From NCBI RefSeq assembly GCF_003252725.1, contig NZ_QEPO01000008.1:1-62449 (forward strand): 62,449 bases of DNA. The letters are read 5' to 3'. How positions within the stretch are numbered: position 1 is the first letter of the stretch; each line of letters begins with the position of its first letter. Under the pieces are notes generated by a model that saw nothing but the letters and a program-made list of their open reading frames with translations, ran no database searches and had not been told where the DNA came from. Positions 19,263-29,671 of this stretch are shown piece by piece. This DNA comes from Haemophilus parainfluenzae. GTDB taxonomy: Bacteria > Pseudomonadota > Gammaproteobacteria > Enterobacterales > Pasteurellaceae. The translations under genes were made by a program, and so were the position numbers.

Positions 19263-21959
19263 CTAAGCATATCGGGCTTTACTGCCGTGGCAATGCTTGT
19301 ATTTTTTACCTGACCCACAAGGACAAGGTTCATTACGTCCAATATGGCGATCAGAATAGTCCTCATTTTGAGCTTGCTCTGTATTTTCATCTACAGGTTG
19401 ATGTGTTAATGCTTCACGTTCGGCCATTTCTTGACGTGCACGTTCTGCTTCTTCAATCTCTTCCTGTGTACGAACTTTCACTCGAGTAAGTGTCGTAATC
19501 ACATGATGTTTTAAAGAATCCAACATTTCAGTAAACATACGGAAAGATTCTTTTTTGTACTCTTGTTTTGGATCTTTTTGCGCATAACCACGTAAATGGA
19601 TACCTTGACGTAAATAATCCATTGCCGCCAAGTGCTCCTTCCAAAGCTCATCAAGAGTTTGTAACATCACACCTTTTTCGAAATGACGCATGGTTTCTTC
19701 ACCCGCAAGCGCTTCTTTCGCTTTGTATTCATCTTCCGCTTCTTGAATAATACGCTCACGCAAGTTCTCTTCATGAAGATTGTTATTTTCTTCTAGCCAA
19801 TGTTCAATTGGTAACTCAAGGCCAAACTCTTGCGCTAAACGCTCTTCTAAGCCTTTAATATCCCATTGTTCTTCCAACGATTGTGGTGGAATATATTGGT
19901 CAATCACATCATTAAATACATCGCTGCGAATTGCTTTGATAGTCTCTGAAATATCATCGTTATCGAGCAAGTAATTACGTTGTTCGTAAATTGCATGACG
20001 TTGATCGTTAGCCACATCATCATATTCGAGCAAGTTTTTACGACCATCAAAATGGAAGGCCTCCACTTTCGCTTGCGCTGATGCAATCACTTTAGCGAGA
20101 AGTTTAGACTCCATCGCTTCGCCTGGTTGGGTAAAGGCTTTGCGCATCATATTTAATTTACCTTCATTCAGATAAATACGCATTAAGCCATCTTCCAAAG
20201 AAAGGTAGAAACGTGAAGAACCTGGGTCACCTTGACGACCTGAACGACCACGCAACTGGTTATCAATACGACGTGATTCGTGACGTTCTGTCCCGATAAT
20301 GTGTAAGCCACCGGCTTGCATCACGATCTCGTGATTTTTCTCCCACTCAGCTTTAAGCGCCTCAATTTGCTCTGGTGTTGGGTTCTCTAATTTTGCAGCT
20401 TTTGCTTTCCAGTTACCACCGAGGATAATATCGGTACCACGACCCGCCATGTTGGTTGCAATGGTTACCGCACCAGGTGCCCCAGCTTCCGCAACGATTT
20501 CCGCTTCTTGCGCGTGGAATTTTGCATTCAATACATTGTGTTTGATGCCCGCTTTATCTAACGCTTGAGAAAGCATTTCAGATTTTTCAACGGATACGGT
20601 ACCCACAAGAACCGGTTGATTGCGTGCGACACAGTCTTTGATATCTTCAATAATCGCATTGAATTTGTATTCTTCATTTTCAAACATGACGTCCGTACGA
20701 TCATCACGAATCATTGGTCGATTGGTTGGGATAACAACAGTTTCCAAACCATAAATTTGTTGGAATTCAAAGGCTTCGGTATCAGCTGTACCTGTCATGC
20801 CCGCTAATTTGTCATAAAGACGGAAGTAGTTTTGGTAAGAAATAGAAGCAACAGTTTGGTTTTCGCTCTTAATTTCTACGCCTTCTTTCGCTTCGATCGC
20901 TTGGTGTAAACCATCAGACCAACGACGACCCGCCATAGTACGACCAGTGTGCTCATCGACGATCACGATCTCACCATCTTTCACGATATAGTCTACATCG
21001 CGCTCAAATAAGGTGTTTGCACGTAATGCCGCCATAACATGGTGTAACAACACAATACGTGCAGGCGAATAAAGAGAATCACCTTCAGGCATTAAACCTT
21101 GTTCGATTAACCAATTTTCAACTTTTTCTTGACCACGTTCAGTCAAATACGCTTGTTTGGTTTTAAGATCTAGAGTGTAATCGCCTTCACCGGTATATTC
21201 TTCCGTATCTTCTTTTTCTTGCTTAATTAAATTCGGAATTAATTTATTTACCGCAATATAAAGCTCTGAACTGTCTTCCGCTTGACCAGAAATAATCAAT
21301 GGCGTACGCGCTTCATCGATTAAGATGGAGTCCACCTCATCCACTAAGGCATAGCCTAAATGACGTTGGAAACGTTCTTCTTTAGAATGCGCTAAGTTAT
21401 CACGAAGGTAATCGAAACCTAGTTCACTGTTTGTCGCGTATGTAATATCTGCCGCATATGCTTCACGTTTTGCTTCAGGCGGTAAACCAGGGATATTCAC
21501 CCCAACAGTCATACCTAAGAATTCAAATAATGGGCGGTTAGTTTCCGCGTCACGACGTGCTAAGTAATCATTCACGGTTACAACATGTACGCCTTTACCT
21601 TCCAATGCCATCAAATAACAAGGCAAGGTTGCAGTTAAGGTTTTACCTTCACCCGTACGCATCTCTGCGATACAACGATTGGTGAGCACCATGCCACCGA
21701 TTAATTGCACATCAAAATGACGCATACCAAGCACACGCTTACCCGCTTCACGCACGGTAGCAAACGCTTCAGGTAAAAGTTGTTGTAAGGTTTCACCGTT
21801 AGCTAAACGGCTACGGAATTCTTCTGTTTTTGCTCTTAATTCATCATCACTTAATGCTTCAAAAGCTGGCTCCATTTTGTTGATTTTCGCAACTTGTTTT
21901 CTTAATCTGCGTAAAATGCGTTCGTTACGGCTGCCAAAAATTTTTGTTAAAAAACTCAT
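19263..21959 (-). CDS. secA: Preprotein translocase ATPase SecA
   Basis: SecA drives proteins through the SecYEG channel. The 898-residue protein shows Walker A in RTGEGKTL (about residues 103-110), the DEAD-like DEVD (about 207-210) and the [18 protein letters not shown] helicase motif. A C-terminal zinc site [13 protein letters not shown] binds SecB. A SecM-type gene precedes it on the same mRNA, so SecA synthesis is probably tuned to secretion demand. The predicted ribosome-binding sequence (AAGAGA) lies beyond a hairpin in the 73-bp secM-secA gap. Confidence 0.98.
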   Translation of the reverse strand: MSFLTKIFGSRNERILRRLRKQVAKINKMEPAFEALSDDELRAKTEEFRSRLANGETLQQLLPEAFATVREAGKRVLGMRHFDVQLIGGMVLTNRCIAEMRTGEGKTLTATLPCYLMALEGKGVHVVTVNDYLARRDAETNRPLFEFLGMTVGVNIPGLPPEAKREAYAADITYATNSELGFDYLRDNLAHSKEERFQRHLGYALVDEVDSILIDEARTPLIISGQAEDSSELYIAVNKLIPNLIKQEKEDTEEYTGEGDYTLDLKTKQAYLTERGQEKVENWLIEQGLMPEGDSLYSPARIVLLHHVMAALRANTLFERDVDYIVKDGEIVIVDEHTGRTMAGRRWSDGLHQAIEAKEGVEIKSENQTVASISYQNYFRLYDKLAGMTGTADTEAFEFQQIYGLETVVIPTNRPMIRDDRTDVMFENEEYKFNAIIEDIKDCVARNQPVLVGTVSVEKSEMLSQALDKAGIKHNVLNAKFHAQEAEIVAEAGAPGAVTIATNMAGRGTDIILGGNWKAKAAKLENPTPEQIEALKAEWEKNHEIVMQAGGLHIIGTERHESRRIDNQLRGRSGRQGDPGSSRFYLSLEDGLMRIYLNEGKLNMMRKAFTQPGEAMESKLLAKVIASAQAKVEAFHFDGRKNLLEYDDVANDQRHAIYEQRNYLLDNDDISETIKAIRSDVFNDVIDQYIPPQSLEEQWDIKGLEERLAQEFGLELPIEHWLEENNNLHEENLRERIIQEAEDEYKAKEALAGEETMRHFEKGVMLQTLDELWKEHLAAMDYLRQGIHLRGYAQKDPKQEYKKESFRMFTEMLDSLKHHVITTLTRVKVRTQEEIEEAERARQEMAEREALTHQPVDENTEQAQNEDYSDRHIGRNEPCPCGSGKKYKHCHGSKARYA

Positions 21960-21996
21960 AATTTCTCTTTCAAATAAAAAATAAAAAGGATCTTCC

Positions 21997-22012
21997 GATT
22001 AAAAAATCGGCT
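21997..22012 (-). promoter_or_regulatory. Hairpin in the secM-secA intergenic RNA
   Basis: On the minus strand CCGAT and ATCGG flank a T-rich loop within the secM-secA spacer. By analogy with E. coli, a helix here could hide the secA translation start until a ribosome stalled on SecM opens it. The stem is short, so a larger fold is probably involved. Confidence 0.35.
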
Positions 22013-22032
22013 CGTTCAAAGATAAAAGAAAA

Positions 22033-22350
22033 TTAAATGATGGCTGGACCGGCGCGAATAGGGGCAAAAACAGGAAACTCTGCCGCGATAAAGTGCGGTT
22101 GAATTTTTTCGTGTTTTTGATTGGAATGGGTTTTGCGATTTGTTAGCTGAGGTTGAACCTGCAATGCTTGACAAATTTCACGCACTGCAATCAACATATG
22201 TTGTTCAGATGATGTTTGGTAATTTTCGCCACTCATATTTGATGAAGGCGGTGCTTCTAATCCCTGAGCGACAGGTAAAGCAAAAATCGCAATCATGCTT
22301 AACAGCAACTGCGACCAGAAATTTGTTTTACCTTTGTTTGATTTCATCAT
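22033..22350 (-). CDS. secM: SecM-type secretion monitor with C-terminal arrest motif
   Basis: This 105-residue protein has an N-terminal signal sequence (positively charged start, then FWSQLLLSMIAIFALPVAQG). Only three residues before its end it carries F95-A-P-I-R-A-G-P102, then AII. This fuses the RAGP of E. coli SecM (GIRAGP) with the API-R context I recall from the Mannheimia arrest peptide (HAPIRGSP). The gene lies directly upstream of secA on the same strand, as secM does in E. coli. Ribosome stalling at this motif, relieved by pulling during export, would expose the secA start. The middle of the protein is poorly conserved, as expected. An uptake signal lies near 22090. Confidence 0.87.
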   Translation of the reverse strand: MMKSNKGKTNFWSQLLLSMIAIFALPVAQGLEAPPSSNMSGENYQTSSEQHMLIAVREICQALQVQPQLTNRKTHSNQKHEKIQPHFIAAEFPVFAPIRAGPAII

Positions 22351-22422
22351 CTTATTGTCTCTGACAAAATTTGTGTGTATTGTATCGGAAATTCAACGTA
22401 AAGTCATTATTGGGGTATTTTT

Positions 22423-22743
22423 GTGGAAAACAAGCATGAGCGTTATCAAAAAGCCATGAATATTATTGATGTGCTAGAAGGATCTCAATTTGCCAAAATC
22501 ATGCAGAAAGGGTTAATGTTGAATGAACTGAACCAAAACATCAGCCGCCTTTTCCCTCAAGAATTTAAAGGACTTTTTCGTTTAGGCTCCATTACGAATG
22601 GGAAACTCTTTATCGAAGTTAAAAGTGCGGTCGTTCGCCAAGGGATTTTATTTCGACAAAGCGAATTACTCACTGCAATTCAATCGACTTATCCCGAAGT
22701 AAAAGGCTTTGAGATTAAAATCAATCCAGAATTAACCTGCTAA
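22423..22743 (+). CDS. dciA: DciA-like protein (DUF721)
   Basis: DUF721/DciA proteins load or operate the replicative helicase DnaB in bacteria without a DnaC-type loader. The 106-residue product has the C-terminal beta-alpha KH-like part (GKLFIEVKSAVVRQGILFRQSELLTAIQ). The start is GTG at 22423 with GGGG about 8 bases upstream; no better ATG is in frame before residue 16. It is divergent from secM with 72 bp between. The family assignment rests on general pattern, so moderate confidence. An uptake signal (about 22623) encodes part of the conserved KSAV segment. Confidence 0.75.
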   Translation: MENKHERYQKAMNIIDVLEGSQFAKIMQKGLMLNELNQNISRLFPQEFKGLFRLGSITNGKLFIEVKSAVVRQGILFRQSELLTAIQSTYPEVKGFEIKINPELTC

Positions 22744-22744
22744 G

Positions 22745-23599
22745 CTAACCTTTAAAGATAGCGATTAATTCTTTTACTTTAACTCGTTTCTCTGAAGATT
22801 GACTGATCGAGCGCTGTACTTTAACGCGTTTAAATTTTGCCCCTTTATAAATCTCACGCGTAAATTTCGTATCGTGGTTAGAAATCACAACAGAAATTTG
22901 CTTTTCTTTTTGTGCTTTTTTGGCGCATTCGGCTAAATTCTTTTGATGCTCAAGGCCAAAAGCATTCCCCGCATATCCTGTAAAATTAGTATCTTGTGGA
23001 AGCGGTGCGTAAGGCGGATCACAATAGATCACGCTGTGTTTATCCGCTAATTCAAAGGTCTGTTGAAAATCAGCACATAAAAAGACCGCACTTTGTGCCT
23101 TATGAGCAAAATATCGCAATTCATCTTCAGGGAAATAATGGGTTTTATAAGCGCCGAAGGGTACATTAAACTCATTTTTACTGTTATAACGGCATAATCC
23201 GTTAAACCCAAAGCGGTTCAAATAAAGGAATAACACCGAACGCACGAAAGGATCAGTTGATTGATTAAAAGCTTCACGCTGAGCATAATAATAGTCGGCT
23301 GTATTGGCATTTTCGGCAAAGAAAATTGGCTTACAAGCCTCAATATAGGCATCCACATTGTCTTTGACGATATTAAACAAGTTAATTAAATCGGGATTAA
23401 TATCCGCCAAAATATAACGTTCAAAATGAGAATTTAAAAAAACAGCACCCGCGCCAACAAAGGGTTCAATCAAACACTGTTTTCTTTTTGGAAAGACTCG
23501 GTTGAGATCGTCCGTTAAACGAAATTTACCGCCCGCCCATTTCAAAAACGGGCGGTGTTTAATTCGAGGTTTCGTTTTGTTATTTTTCGGACGCAACAT
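22745..23599 (-). CDS. dam: DNA adenine methylase Dam
   Basis: Dam methylates adenine in GATC, guiding mismatch repair and replication timing. The 284-residue protein shows the AdoMet motif KWAGGKFRL (about residues 20-28), the catalytic DPPY in VIYCDPPYAPLP (about 194-197) and the recognition-domain FNVPFGAYK. It follows aroB by 14 bp on the same strand. The aroK-aroB-dam order matches E. coli except that damX is missing between aroB and dam. It converges with dciA with only one base between the genes. Confidence 0.96.
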   Translation of the reverse strand: MLRPKNNKTKPRIKHRPFLKWAGGKFRLTDDLNRVFPKRKQCLIEPFVGAGAVFLNSHFERYILADINPDLINLFNIVKDNVDAYIEACKPIFFAENANTADYYYAQREAFNQSTDPFVRSVLFLYLNRFGFNGLCRYNSKNEFNVPFGAYKTHYFPEDELRYFAHKAQSAVFLCADFQQTFELADKHSVIYCDPPYAPLPQDTNFTGYAGNAFGLEHQKNLAECAKKAQKEKQISVVISNHDTKFTREIYKGAKFKRVKVQRSISQSSEKRVKVKELIAIFKG

Positions 23600-23613
23600 G
23601 AGAGCAATGACAG

Positions 23614-24702
23614 TTAGTCATGTTGTGTGCAACGCTCAATGGCGTTTAGCACAAGAGATTTGTCAGTATCAGTCGCTACGTAGGCTTGACCAAGGGCTTT
23701 TAGCAACACAAGACGTAATTTACCTGCCAGTACTTTTTTATCTCGCATCATATGCGGTAAATAATCCTCTGGTTGCATGGTATCAGGCGAAACAGTCGGC
23801 AAATTAGCACGCGCTAAAAGTTTTTCTAAACGTGCAACATCTTCAAAAGAAAGATCGCCTAATTGTTCAGATAACACCGCAGCCATCATAGTTCCAGCTG
23901 CAACAGCTTCACCATGTAACCAGTTCCCATAGCCTAAATGTGTTTCGATCGCATGCCCAAAAGTATGACCAAGATTTAATAATGCACGATCACCTTTTTC
24001 AGTTTCATCGCGCGCAACGATATCCGCTTTGATTTGGCAACAACGCGCAATGCAATGCTGCAGTGAATGTTGATTTAATGCGACTAATTCATCAATATGA
24101 GCTTCAAGCCATTCAAAAAAGGCATAATCTAAAATCGCCCCATATTTAATAACTTCCGCAAGTCCCGCATTCACTTCACGTTTTGGCAAGGTATTGAGTG
24201 TAAGGGTGTCAATGATCACCGTAGAAGGTTGATAAAACACCCCAATCATATTTTTGCCTAACTCATGATTAACGGCTGTTTTGCCACCAACAGAAGAATC
24301 CACTTGGGCTAATAATGTGGTAGGAATTTGAATAAAACGCACACCACGCTGATAACTTGCTGCAGCAAAACCTGCCACATCACCAATCACACCACCACCT
24401 AATGCAATAATGGTGGTATCTCGCCCATGATTATGTTTTAAAAGTGCGGTAAAAATGAGGTTTAAAGAATCGAGCGTTTTGTATTTTTCGCCATCAGGCA
24501 ATAATACCGACTCAACCTGACAGCCGATTTTTTCTAAGGTTTGTGTAACGGTTTCAAGATAATATTGTGCGACGATTGGATTAGTCACGATCATCACTTT
24601 ATCCCCTTTCTTCAGCGGATAACAGGTTTCATCTTTTAATAAACCTTCGCCAATATAAATGGGATAACGACGTTCTTTTAATTCAACATTTACGCACAAC
24701 AT
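23614..24702 (-). CDS. aroB: 3-dehydroquinate synthase
   Basis: AroB performs the second step of the shikimate pathway, turning DAHP into 3-dehydroquinate with NAD+ and a divalent metal. The 362-residue protein shows the NAD-binding [20 protein letters not shown] (about residues 103-122), [19 protein letters not shown], and metal ligands in [11 protein letters not shown] and HGEAVAAG. It is 9 bp downstream of aroK, so the two form an operon with dam. Confidence 0.97.
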   Translation of the reverse strand: MLCVNVELKERRYPIYIGEGLLKDETCYPLKKGDKVMIVTNPIVAQYYLETVTQTLEKIGCQVESVLLPDGEKYKTLDSLNLIFTALLKHNHGRDTTIIALGGGVIGDVAGFAAASYQRGVRFIQIPTTLLAQVDSSVGGKTAVNHELGKNMIGVFYQPSTVIIDTLTLNTLPKREVNAGLAEVIKYGAILDYAFFEWLEAHIDELVALNQHSLQHCIARCCQIKADIVARDETEKGDRALLNLGHTFGHAIETHLGYGNWLHGEAVAAGTMMAAVLSEQLGDLSFEDVARLEKLLARANLPTVSPDTMQPEDYLPHMMRDKKVLAGKLRLVLLKALGQAYVATDTDKSLVLNAIERCTQHD

Positions 24703-24711
24703 TTTTAATCC

Positions 24712-25254
24712 TTAGAGTAAACCGTTTAAGCCGTTTAGATTATCAATTAAATCAACAATTTGATTAACCATTACTTTGGCATTTTGCTCATCTGTTGGCA
24801 AAGTAATATCTGCAATTTCTTCATATAACGGATTACGCACTTTAGCTAAATCTTCAAGCACTTGGCGTGGGTTATCTGTTCCTTGTAATAAAGGACGTTT
24901 TTTATCACGTTGTGTACGTTGATATTGTTTATCTACTGAGGTCTCTAAATAAATCACAATACCACGAGCAGAAAGATAATTACGATTCTCTTTTGACATC
25001 ACTGCCCCACCACCAGTGGAAAGCACAACGCCTTGTAATTGGGTTAATTCATTGATAATACGTTCTTCACGCTTACGAAAGCCTTCTTCGCCTTCTAAAT
25101 CAAAAATCCAGCTAATGTCTGCTCCCGCACGTTCCTCAATTACTGCATCTGAATCGACAAAATCCATATTCAATTGTTGCGCAAGCTGACGGCCAATGGT
25201 GCTTTTACCCGCGCCCATTGGACCTACTAAAAAAATATTACGTTTTTCAGCCAT
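24712..25254 (-). CDS. aroK: Shikimate kinase I
   Basis: AroK phosphorylates shikimate at the 3-position. The 180-residue protein shows the P-loop GPMGAGKST (residues 11-19), the shikimate-binding DSD (about 36-38) and FRKREE, and the GGGAV segment. Its last residues resemble a duplicated NLNGLNGLL. It heads the aroK-aroB-dam block. Confidence 0.96.
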   Translation of the reverse strand: MAEKRNIFLVGPMGAGKSTIGRQLAQQLNMDFVDSDAVIEERAGADISWIFDLEGEEGFRKREERIINELTQLQGVVLSTGGGAVMSKENRNYLSARGIVIYLETSVDKQYQRTQRDKKRPLLQGTDNPRQVLEDLAKVRNPLYEEIADITLPTDEQNAKVMVNQIVDLIDNLNGLNGLL

Positions 25255-25514
25255 TGTTATTCTTCTAACTTAAATAATGTTCAAATTAATCTTTCCTAAT
25301 AAAAACTGGCCACCTGAAAAAATGGTAGCCCGAAAGATCACCCAAAAAATAATGAAGATTATCGCAATAAATCCCCCTATGTTTCAACCTTTAGCGGGAA
25401 TTTATTTTAAGAAACGCAAAAGTGCGGTCAGTTTTTTAGGGATTTTAATGAATGATAAAGTCAAATAGAGCATCGAGATAAAACATCCTAAAATTTAACC
25501 GAACTTTACAAATA
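25255..25514. other. Gap upstream of aroK with no recognised gene
   Basis: The region holds an uptake signal (about 25420) and an open plus-strand frame of 63 codons (25277-25468). That frame has no recognisable domain and no convincing ribosome-binding site. It probably serves as the aroK promoter region. I see no RNA gene. Confidence 0.4.
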
Positions 25515-25546
25515 AAAAAGGCTATTCAAATGAATAGCCTTTTCTT
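25515..25546. terminator. Terminator downstream of the dicarboxylate carrier gene
   Basis: AAAAGGCTATTCA and TGAATAGCCTTTT form a long stem with a very small loop, flanked by A-runs and T-runs, so it can work on both strands. For the carrier gene it lies about 15 bp after the stop codon. Confidence 0.9.
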
Positions 25547-25560
25547 TTATCAGCAGTTAA

Positions 25561-27228
25561 TTATAGATAACCAAACAAGGTTGTGAAAATGTAACCAAAG
25601 ATACATGAAGTAATTACACCGATTAAGCCTGGTAAAATGAAGCTGTGGTTAATTACAAACTTACCGATGTGGGTTGTACCTGAACGGTCGAATTGGATCG
25701 CCGCAAGGTCACTTGGGTAAGTAGGTAAAATGTAGTAACCGTAACAAGCTGAAGCAAAGGCTAAGATAACAGCTGGATCAACACCGATACCTAAAGCAAG
25801 TGGAACGAATGCAACTAATGCGGCCGCTTGTGAGTTTACGAATTTAGAGATTAATAACAACATCACGGCGTAAGTCCAAGGATGTGCTTTTACCACATCA
25901 CCAAGTGCTGCTTTCATCATCGGTGTATGAACGGTAAACATGGTTTCTGCCATCCAAGAAATCCCGAATACAGCCACTAACGCAATCATACCTGAACGGA
26001 AAATTTCATTTTTACTGATTTTACCCGCATCTGTTTTCGTAAAGATAATAATTAATGCACCCGCTAATAACATGAAGATTTGAATAACGTGAACCATACT
26101 TAAATTCACTTTTTTCTTCGCGGTATCTTTTAAGACGATTGCAGCATTATCAATTATTTCGGTTTTATCTCCCGCTGTAATTACAACACTGTTATCTTGA
26201 GCGGTAATTGTTTGAGCAACTTCACCTTTATCATTATAAATTGCAACATTATTGTAAGCTGTTTGAGCTTTCGCTTTGCTATCTTTAACATCAAGTACCA
26301 ATGTACCATCTTTTGCTAATGCAACAATTTTACCGTCTTTAACATTAAAGGATTTCACTGCTTTATCAGCAGAAACGATCTCAACCACTTGAGCTGGTGC
26401 TGATTTTTCAAAGGCTGGACGTAAATCTTTAAAGTAACCTAATACTGCTACCACTAAAATTGCCCCAAAGAAGATCCACATCGCATTCCAGCTAGATTGT
26501 GGTAATTTTTTGTCTAACAATGATGTGCTATCACCATAAACATATTTTTTGAATTCTGGATCTTTTAATTTCTCTTGGAATTCTGGGTCTTTATCTAAAT
26601 CTTTACCACGGAACCAGCTGAAAATACCGATAGCTAATACACCGCAAAGGGTTGAAGGCACAGTAATTTTTAATAAATCTAAATAGCCATCAAAACCTGC
26701 TAATGGGGTTTTAGCATTCACTAAGAATGTGGTTAAAGTCACGACTGCCACAGAAACTGGTGACGCGATGATACCCATTTGAGAGGCAATTGAACTTGCC
26801 GCCATTGGACGTTCAGGACGAATATCATTTTTGATCGCGATATCATAGATGATTGGCAACATGGTATAAACCACGTGACCTGTACCACATAAAATGGTTA
26901 AGAAACAAGTTACAAACGGTGCCAAAATACTGACATATTTCGGGTTACGACGAAGCATTTTCTCCGCGATTTGTAACATGACATCTAAACCACCACTGGC
27001 TTGTAATGTTGCCGATGTCACCACCACCGCAAGGATGGTTAACATAACATCGATAGCTGGCTTACCTGGTTCAATACCAAAGCCGAAAACAAGAACAATT
27101 AAGCCTACTCCACCGAGCATACCCAGTGCGATACCACCTTTTTTTGCCCCGTAAAACAAACAGATAAGAACAATAACAAGCTGAATCGCAAACTGGCTAC
27201 CTTCACCTAGGTTCATTAGAAAATCCAT
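25561..27228 (-). CDS. dcuB: Anaerobic C4-dicarboxylate carrier, DcuB type, with extra soluble insert
   Basis: Dcu carriers exchange fumarate or malate for succinate during fumarate respiration. The membrane parts match Dcu[50 protein letters not shown], and the C-terminal [28 protein letters not shown]. At 555 residues it is about 110 longer than E. coli DcuB (446). The surplus lies at about residues 272-372, a Lys/Asp/Val/Ala-rich stretch of likely beta strands between the [14 protein letters not shown] and [16 protein letters not shown] helices. A FNR-type site lies upstream. The symbol is by best resemblance. Confidence 0.88.
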   Translation of the reverse strand: MDFLMNLGEGSQFAIQLVIVLICLFYGAKKGGIALGMLGGVGLIVLVFGFGIEPGKPAIDVMLTILAVVVTSATLQASGGLDVMLQIAEKMLRRNPKYVSILAPFVTCFLTILCGTGHVVYTMLPIIYDIAIKNDIRPERPMAASSIASQMGIIASPVSVAVVTLTTFLVNAKTPLAGFDGYLDLLKITVPSTLCGVLAIGIFSWFRGKDLDKDPEFQEKLKDPEFKKYVYGDSTSLLDKKLPQSSWNAMWIFFGAILVVAVLGYFKDLRPAFEKSAPAQVVEIVSADKAVKSFNVKDGKIVALAKDGTLVLDVKDSKAKAQTAYNNVAIYNDKGEVAQTITAQDNSVVITAGDKTEIIDNAAIVLKDTAKKKVNLSMVHVIQIFMLLAGALIIIFTKTDAGKISKNEIFRSGMIALVAVFGISWMAETMFTVHTPMMKAALGDVVKAHPWTYAVMLLLISKFVNSQAAALVAFVPLALGIGVDPAVILAFASACYGYYILPTYPSDLAAIQFDRSGTTHIGKFVINHSFILPGLIGVITSCIFGYIFTTLFGYL

Positions 27229-27299
27229 AAGATACTCCGAATCATTTTATGGTTAATTAGAAAAAAATTTTGATCGAATACTAGCATCAAAATTAACTC

Positions 27300-27338
27300 A
27301 TAATAAGTACTTTTAAGGTAAATCTTGTTTTAAATCAA
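27300..27338 (-). promoter_or_regulatory. FNR-type site and promoter of the dicarboxylate carrier
   Basis: TTGTTTTAAATCAA (27325-27338) matches the FNR consensus TTGAT-N4-ATCAA at 9 of 10 positions. On the minus strand TATTAT (27300-27305) fits a -10 box. The site centre would then lie about 40 bases before the start of transcription, the position for FNR activation. This suggests induction without oxygen, as for dcuB in E. coli. Confidence 0.55.
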
Positions 27339-27507
27339 AAAATAAAGGGACTAAATAATAAAAGCAAATCTGAGAAAGATTAAAAAAGGAAAGTGCGGTC
27401 AGAAATTTAAAAATTTAGAGATATCTTTTTTATTTGAAAATAAAGAATTTAGAGAAGAAATTTAAAGAAAAAAATTAGGCGACCTAAAAGATCGCCCAAC
27501 TTAAAAA

Positions 27508-27738
27508 TTACTGATTGTTTTGAACGTAGTCAATCGCAGATTGAACAGTTGTGATTTTTTCAGCTTCTTCATCAGGAATTTCGATATCGAATTCTTCTTC
27601 TAAAGCCATTACTAATTCAACTGTATCTAAAGAATCCGCACCTAAATCTTCAACGAAAGAAGCTTCTGGTTTTACGTCTTCTTCTTTAACACCTAATTGT
27701 TCAACGATGATTTTTTTCACGCGTTCTTCAATACTCAT
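27508..27738 (-). CDS. acpP: Acyl carrier protein
   Basis: AcpP carries growing fatty acyl chains on a phosphopantetheine arm. The 76-residue acidic protein shows the attachment serine S36 in [11 protein letters not shown]. It lies after fabG on the same strand. A 218-bp gap with terminator-like and inverted-repeat structures lies between them, so acpP probably also has its own promoter. Such high, separate expression would fit its abundance. Confidence 0.98.
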   Translation of the reverse strand: MSIEERVKKIIVEQLGVKEEDVKPEASFVEDLGADSLDTVELVMALEEEFDIEIPDEEAEKITTVQSAIDYVQNNQ

Positions 27739-27832
27739 TTGTTTTTCCTATTGTTGTTTTAACTCATTTAAGAGCGGTTAGTGTATGCATTTTTGATAAA
27801 GTTGCAACTATTTCTTAGGTGGTCGCACCACA

Positions 27833-27937
27833 AAAAAATAGGCAATGTAAAAACACATACAGAGAAAAAGTTACATTGCGACTGGGATTTTATCATTAAC
27901 TAAACTGCTTTGCTATATTTTATAGACAAAATCCCAG
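27833..27937 (-). promoter_or_regulatory. fabG-acpP gap: terminator-like hairpin and inverted repeats
   Basis: On the minus strand CTGGGATTTT (complement of 27928-27937) pairs with AAAATCCCAG (27882-27891). GCAATGTAA then pairs with TTACATTGC (27842-27879), followed by a run of seven T (27833-27839), like a terminator for fabG or an attenuator for acpP. The acpP promoter may lie further downstream. Confidence 0.45.
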
Positions 27938-27956
27938 ATATATCTCCCCTAAAGGG

Positions 27957-28685
27957 TTAGCTCATATATAAGCCGCCATTCACATGTAATGTGGTACCGG
28001 TAATATAAGCCGCATCGTCAGAAGCTAAAAACGCTACCGCTTTTGCGATATCTTTTGGTTCACCTAAACGGCCTGCCGGTACATTACCAAGAATACCTGC
28101 TTTTTGTTCTTCAGTAAGCACTTCTGTCATATCTGTTGCGATAAAGCCTGGTGCTACAACATTTACAGTAATACCACGTGATGCCACTTCTTTCGCTAAA
28201 CCTTTAGAAAAACCAATTAAGCCGGCTTTTGCTGCACAATAGTTAGATTGACCTGGGTTACCCATTGAGCCCACCACTGAACCGATAGTAATGATACGAC
28301 CAAAACGTTTTTTCATCATGGAGCGTAACATTGCTTTAGAAAGATGGAATACAGAGGTTAAATTGGTTTGCATAATATCGAACCATTCTTCATCTTTCAT
28401 ACGCATTAATAAGTTATCGCGTGTGATACCTGCGTTATTCACGAGGATATCAATATCACCAAATTGCTCTTTAATTTGTTCTAATACGGCATCAATACTT
28501 TCTTTGTCTGCCACATTTAATACTAAACCTTTACCTTTATCACCAAGGTAAGCAGAAATAGTATCAGCACCTTTTTCAGAGGTTGCGGTACCAATTACAA
28601 ATGCACCTTTTGATGCCAATTCTTCTGCAATTGCGCGGCCAATACCACGTGTTGCACCTGTCACTAATGCGATTTTATTTTGCAT
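27957..28685 (-). CDS. fabG: 3-oxoacyl-ACP reductase FabG
   Basis: FabG reduces 3-ketoacyl-ACP with NADPH in fatty acid elongation. The 242-residue short-chain dehydrogenase shows the cofactor motif GATRGIG (about residues 9-15), NNAG, the catalytic Ser in GSVVGSMG and Tyr/Lys in NYCAAK. It starts 13 bp after fabD and belongs to the fabH-fabD-fabG block. Confidence 0.97.
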   Translation of the reverse strand: MQNKIALVTGATRGIGRAIAEELASKGAFVIGTATSEKGADTISAYLGDKGKGLVLNVADKESIDAVLEQIKEQFGDIDILVNNAGITRDNLLMRMKDEEWFDIMQTNLTSVFHLSKAMLRSMMKKRFGRIITIGSVVGSMGNPGQSNYCAAKAGLIGFSKGLAKEVASRGITVNVVAPGFIATDMTEVLTEEQKAGILGNVPAGRLGEPKDIAKAVAFLASDDAAYITGTTLHVNGGLYMS

Positions 28686-28698
28686 TTTTCATCCCCTT

Positions 28699-29637
28699 TT
28701 ATGCTAATAATGCTTCAACAGCATCTAATGATGCCACATCGTTTACTGATGTTGCTTGTAATTCTGCCACGATACGTTTTGTTAAACCGTTTAATACTTT
28801 ACCTGGACCAATTTCAACTAAAACCTCTACGCCATCTTGCGCCATTTTCTCAACAGTTTCAGTCCAACGAACAGGGCTATATAATTGACGAATAAGTGCG
28901 GTACGAATTTCTGCACTTTCTGTTTCCGCTTTGACATCTACGTTGTTTAATACTGGTGTTGCTGGCGCATTAAGCGTAATGCCTTCAAGTGTTACGGCTA
29001 ATTGTTCTGCTGCTGGTTTCATTAATGCGCAATGTGAAGGAACACTTACCGCTAATGGTAAAGCACGTTTTGCGCCCGCTTCTTTACATAATGCAGCCGC
29101 ACGTTCTACTGCCTCTTTCGCTCCAGCAATGACTACTTGGCCTGGAGAGTTAAAGTTTACTGCAGATACTACTTCACCTTGCTCGGCTTGTTTACATGCA
29201 TTGATAATCGCATCATTATCTAAACCAATAATCGCATACATTGCACCAGTACCTTCAGGTACCGCTTGTTGCATTAATTTACCGCGTAATTCCACTAATT
29301 TAATTGCATCTTTAAAATCAATTACACCTGCACAAACTAATGCTGAATATTCACCTAAACTGTGACCAGCCATCACGCTTGGTTGTAATTGTCGGTATTT
29401 TTCTTGCCATACACGGAAGATCGCAACGGATGCCGCTAATAATGCCGGCTGAGTTTGCCAAGTTTTATTTAATTCTTCTGCTGGACCTTGTTGAACCAAG
29501 TTCCATAAATCATAGCCAAGCACTTCAGATGCTTGTTTAAAAGTCTCAGTGACTACCGGATATTCGTTAGCAAGATCAGCTAACATGCCAACAGCTTGAG
29601 AACCTTGTCCTGGAAAAACCATTGCGAATTTTTTCAT
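28699..29637 (-). CDS. fabD: Malonyl-CoA:ACP transacylase FabD
   Basis: FabD moves malonyl groups from CoA to ACP. The 312-residue protein shows the oxyanion-hole FPGQGSQ (residues 8-14), the nucleophile S93 in GHSLGEYSAL and the catalytic His in SVPSHCALM (about residue 202). It lies between fabH and fabG; the 92-bp gap to fabH contains an inverted uptake-signal pair. Confidence 0.97.
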   Translation of the reverse strand: MKKFAMVFPGQGSQAVGMLADLANEYPVVTETFKQASEVLGYDLWNLVQQGPAEELNKTWQTQPALLAASVAIFRVWQEKYRQLQPSVMAGHSLGEYSALVCAGVIDFKDAIKLVELRGKLMQQAVPEGTGAMYAIIGLDNDAIINACKQAEQGEVVSAVNFNSPGQVVIAGAKEAVERAAALCKEAGAKRALPLAVSVPSHCALMKPAAEQLAVTLEGITLNAPATPVLNNVDVKAETESAEIRTALIRQLYSPVRWTETVEKMAQDGVEVLVEIGPGKVLNGLTKRIVAELQATSVNDVASLDAVEALLA

Positions 29638-29671
29638 GTTTTCTTCCTATTTCTTCATCGTTTAAATATTG

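Noticed and set aside
25277-25468. 63-codon plus-strand frame upstream of aroK
   Set aside because: No recognisable domain, no good ribosome-binding site, contains an uptake signal, and lies in what is probably the aroK promoter region.
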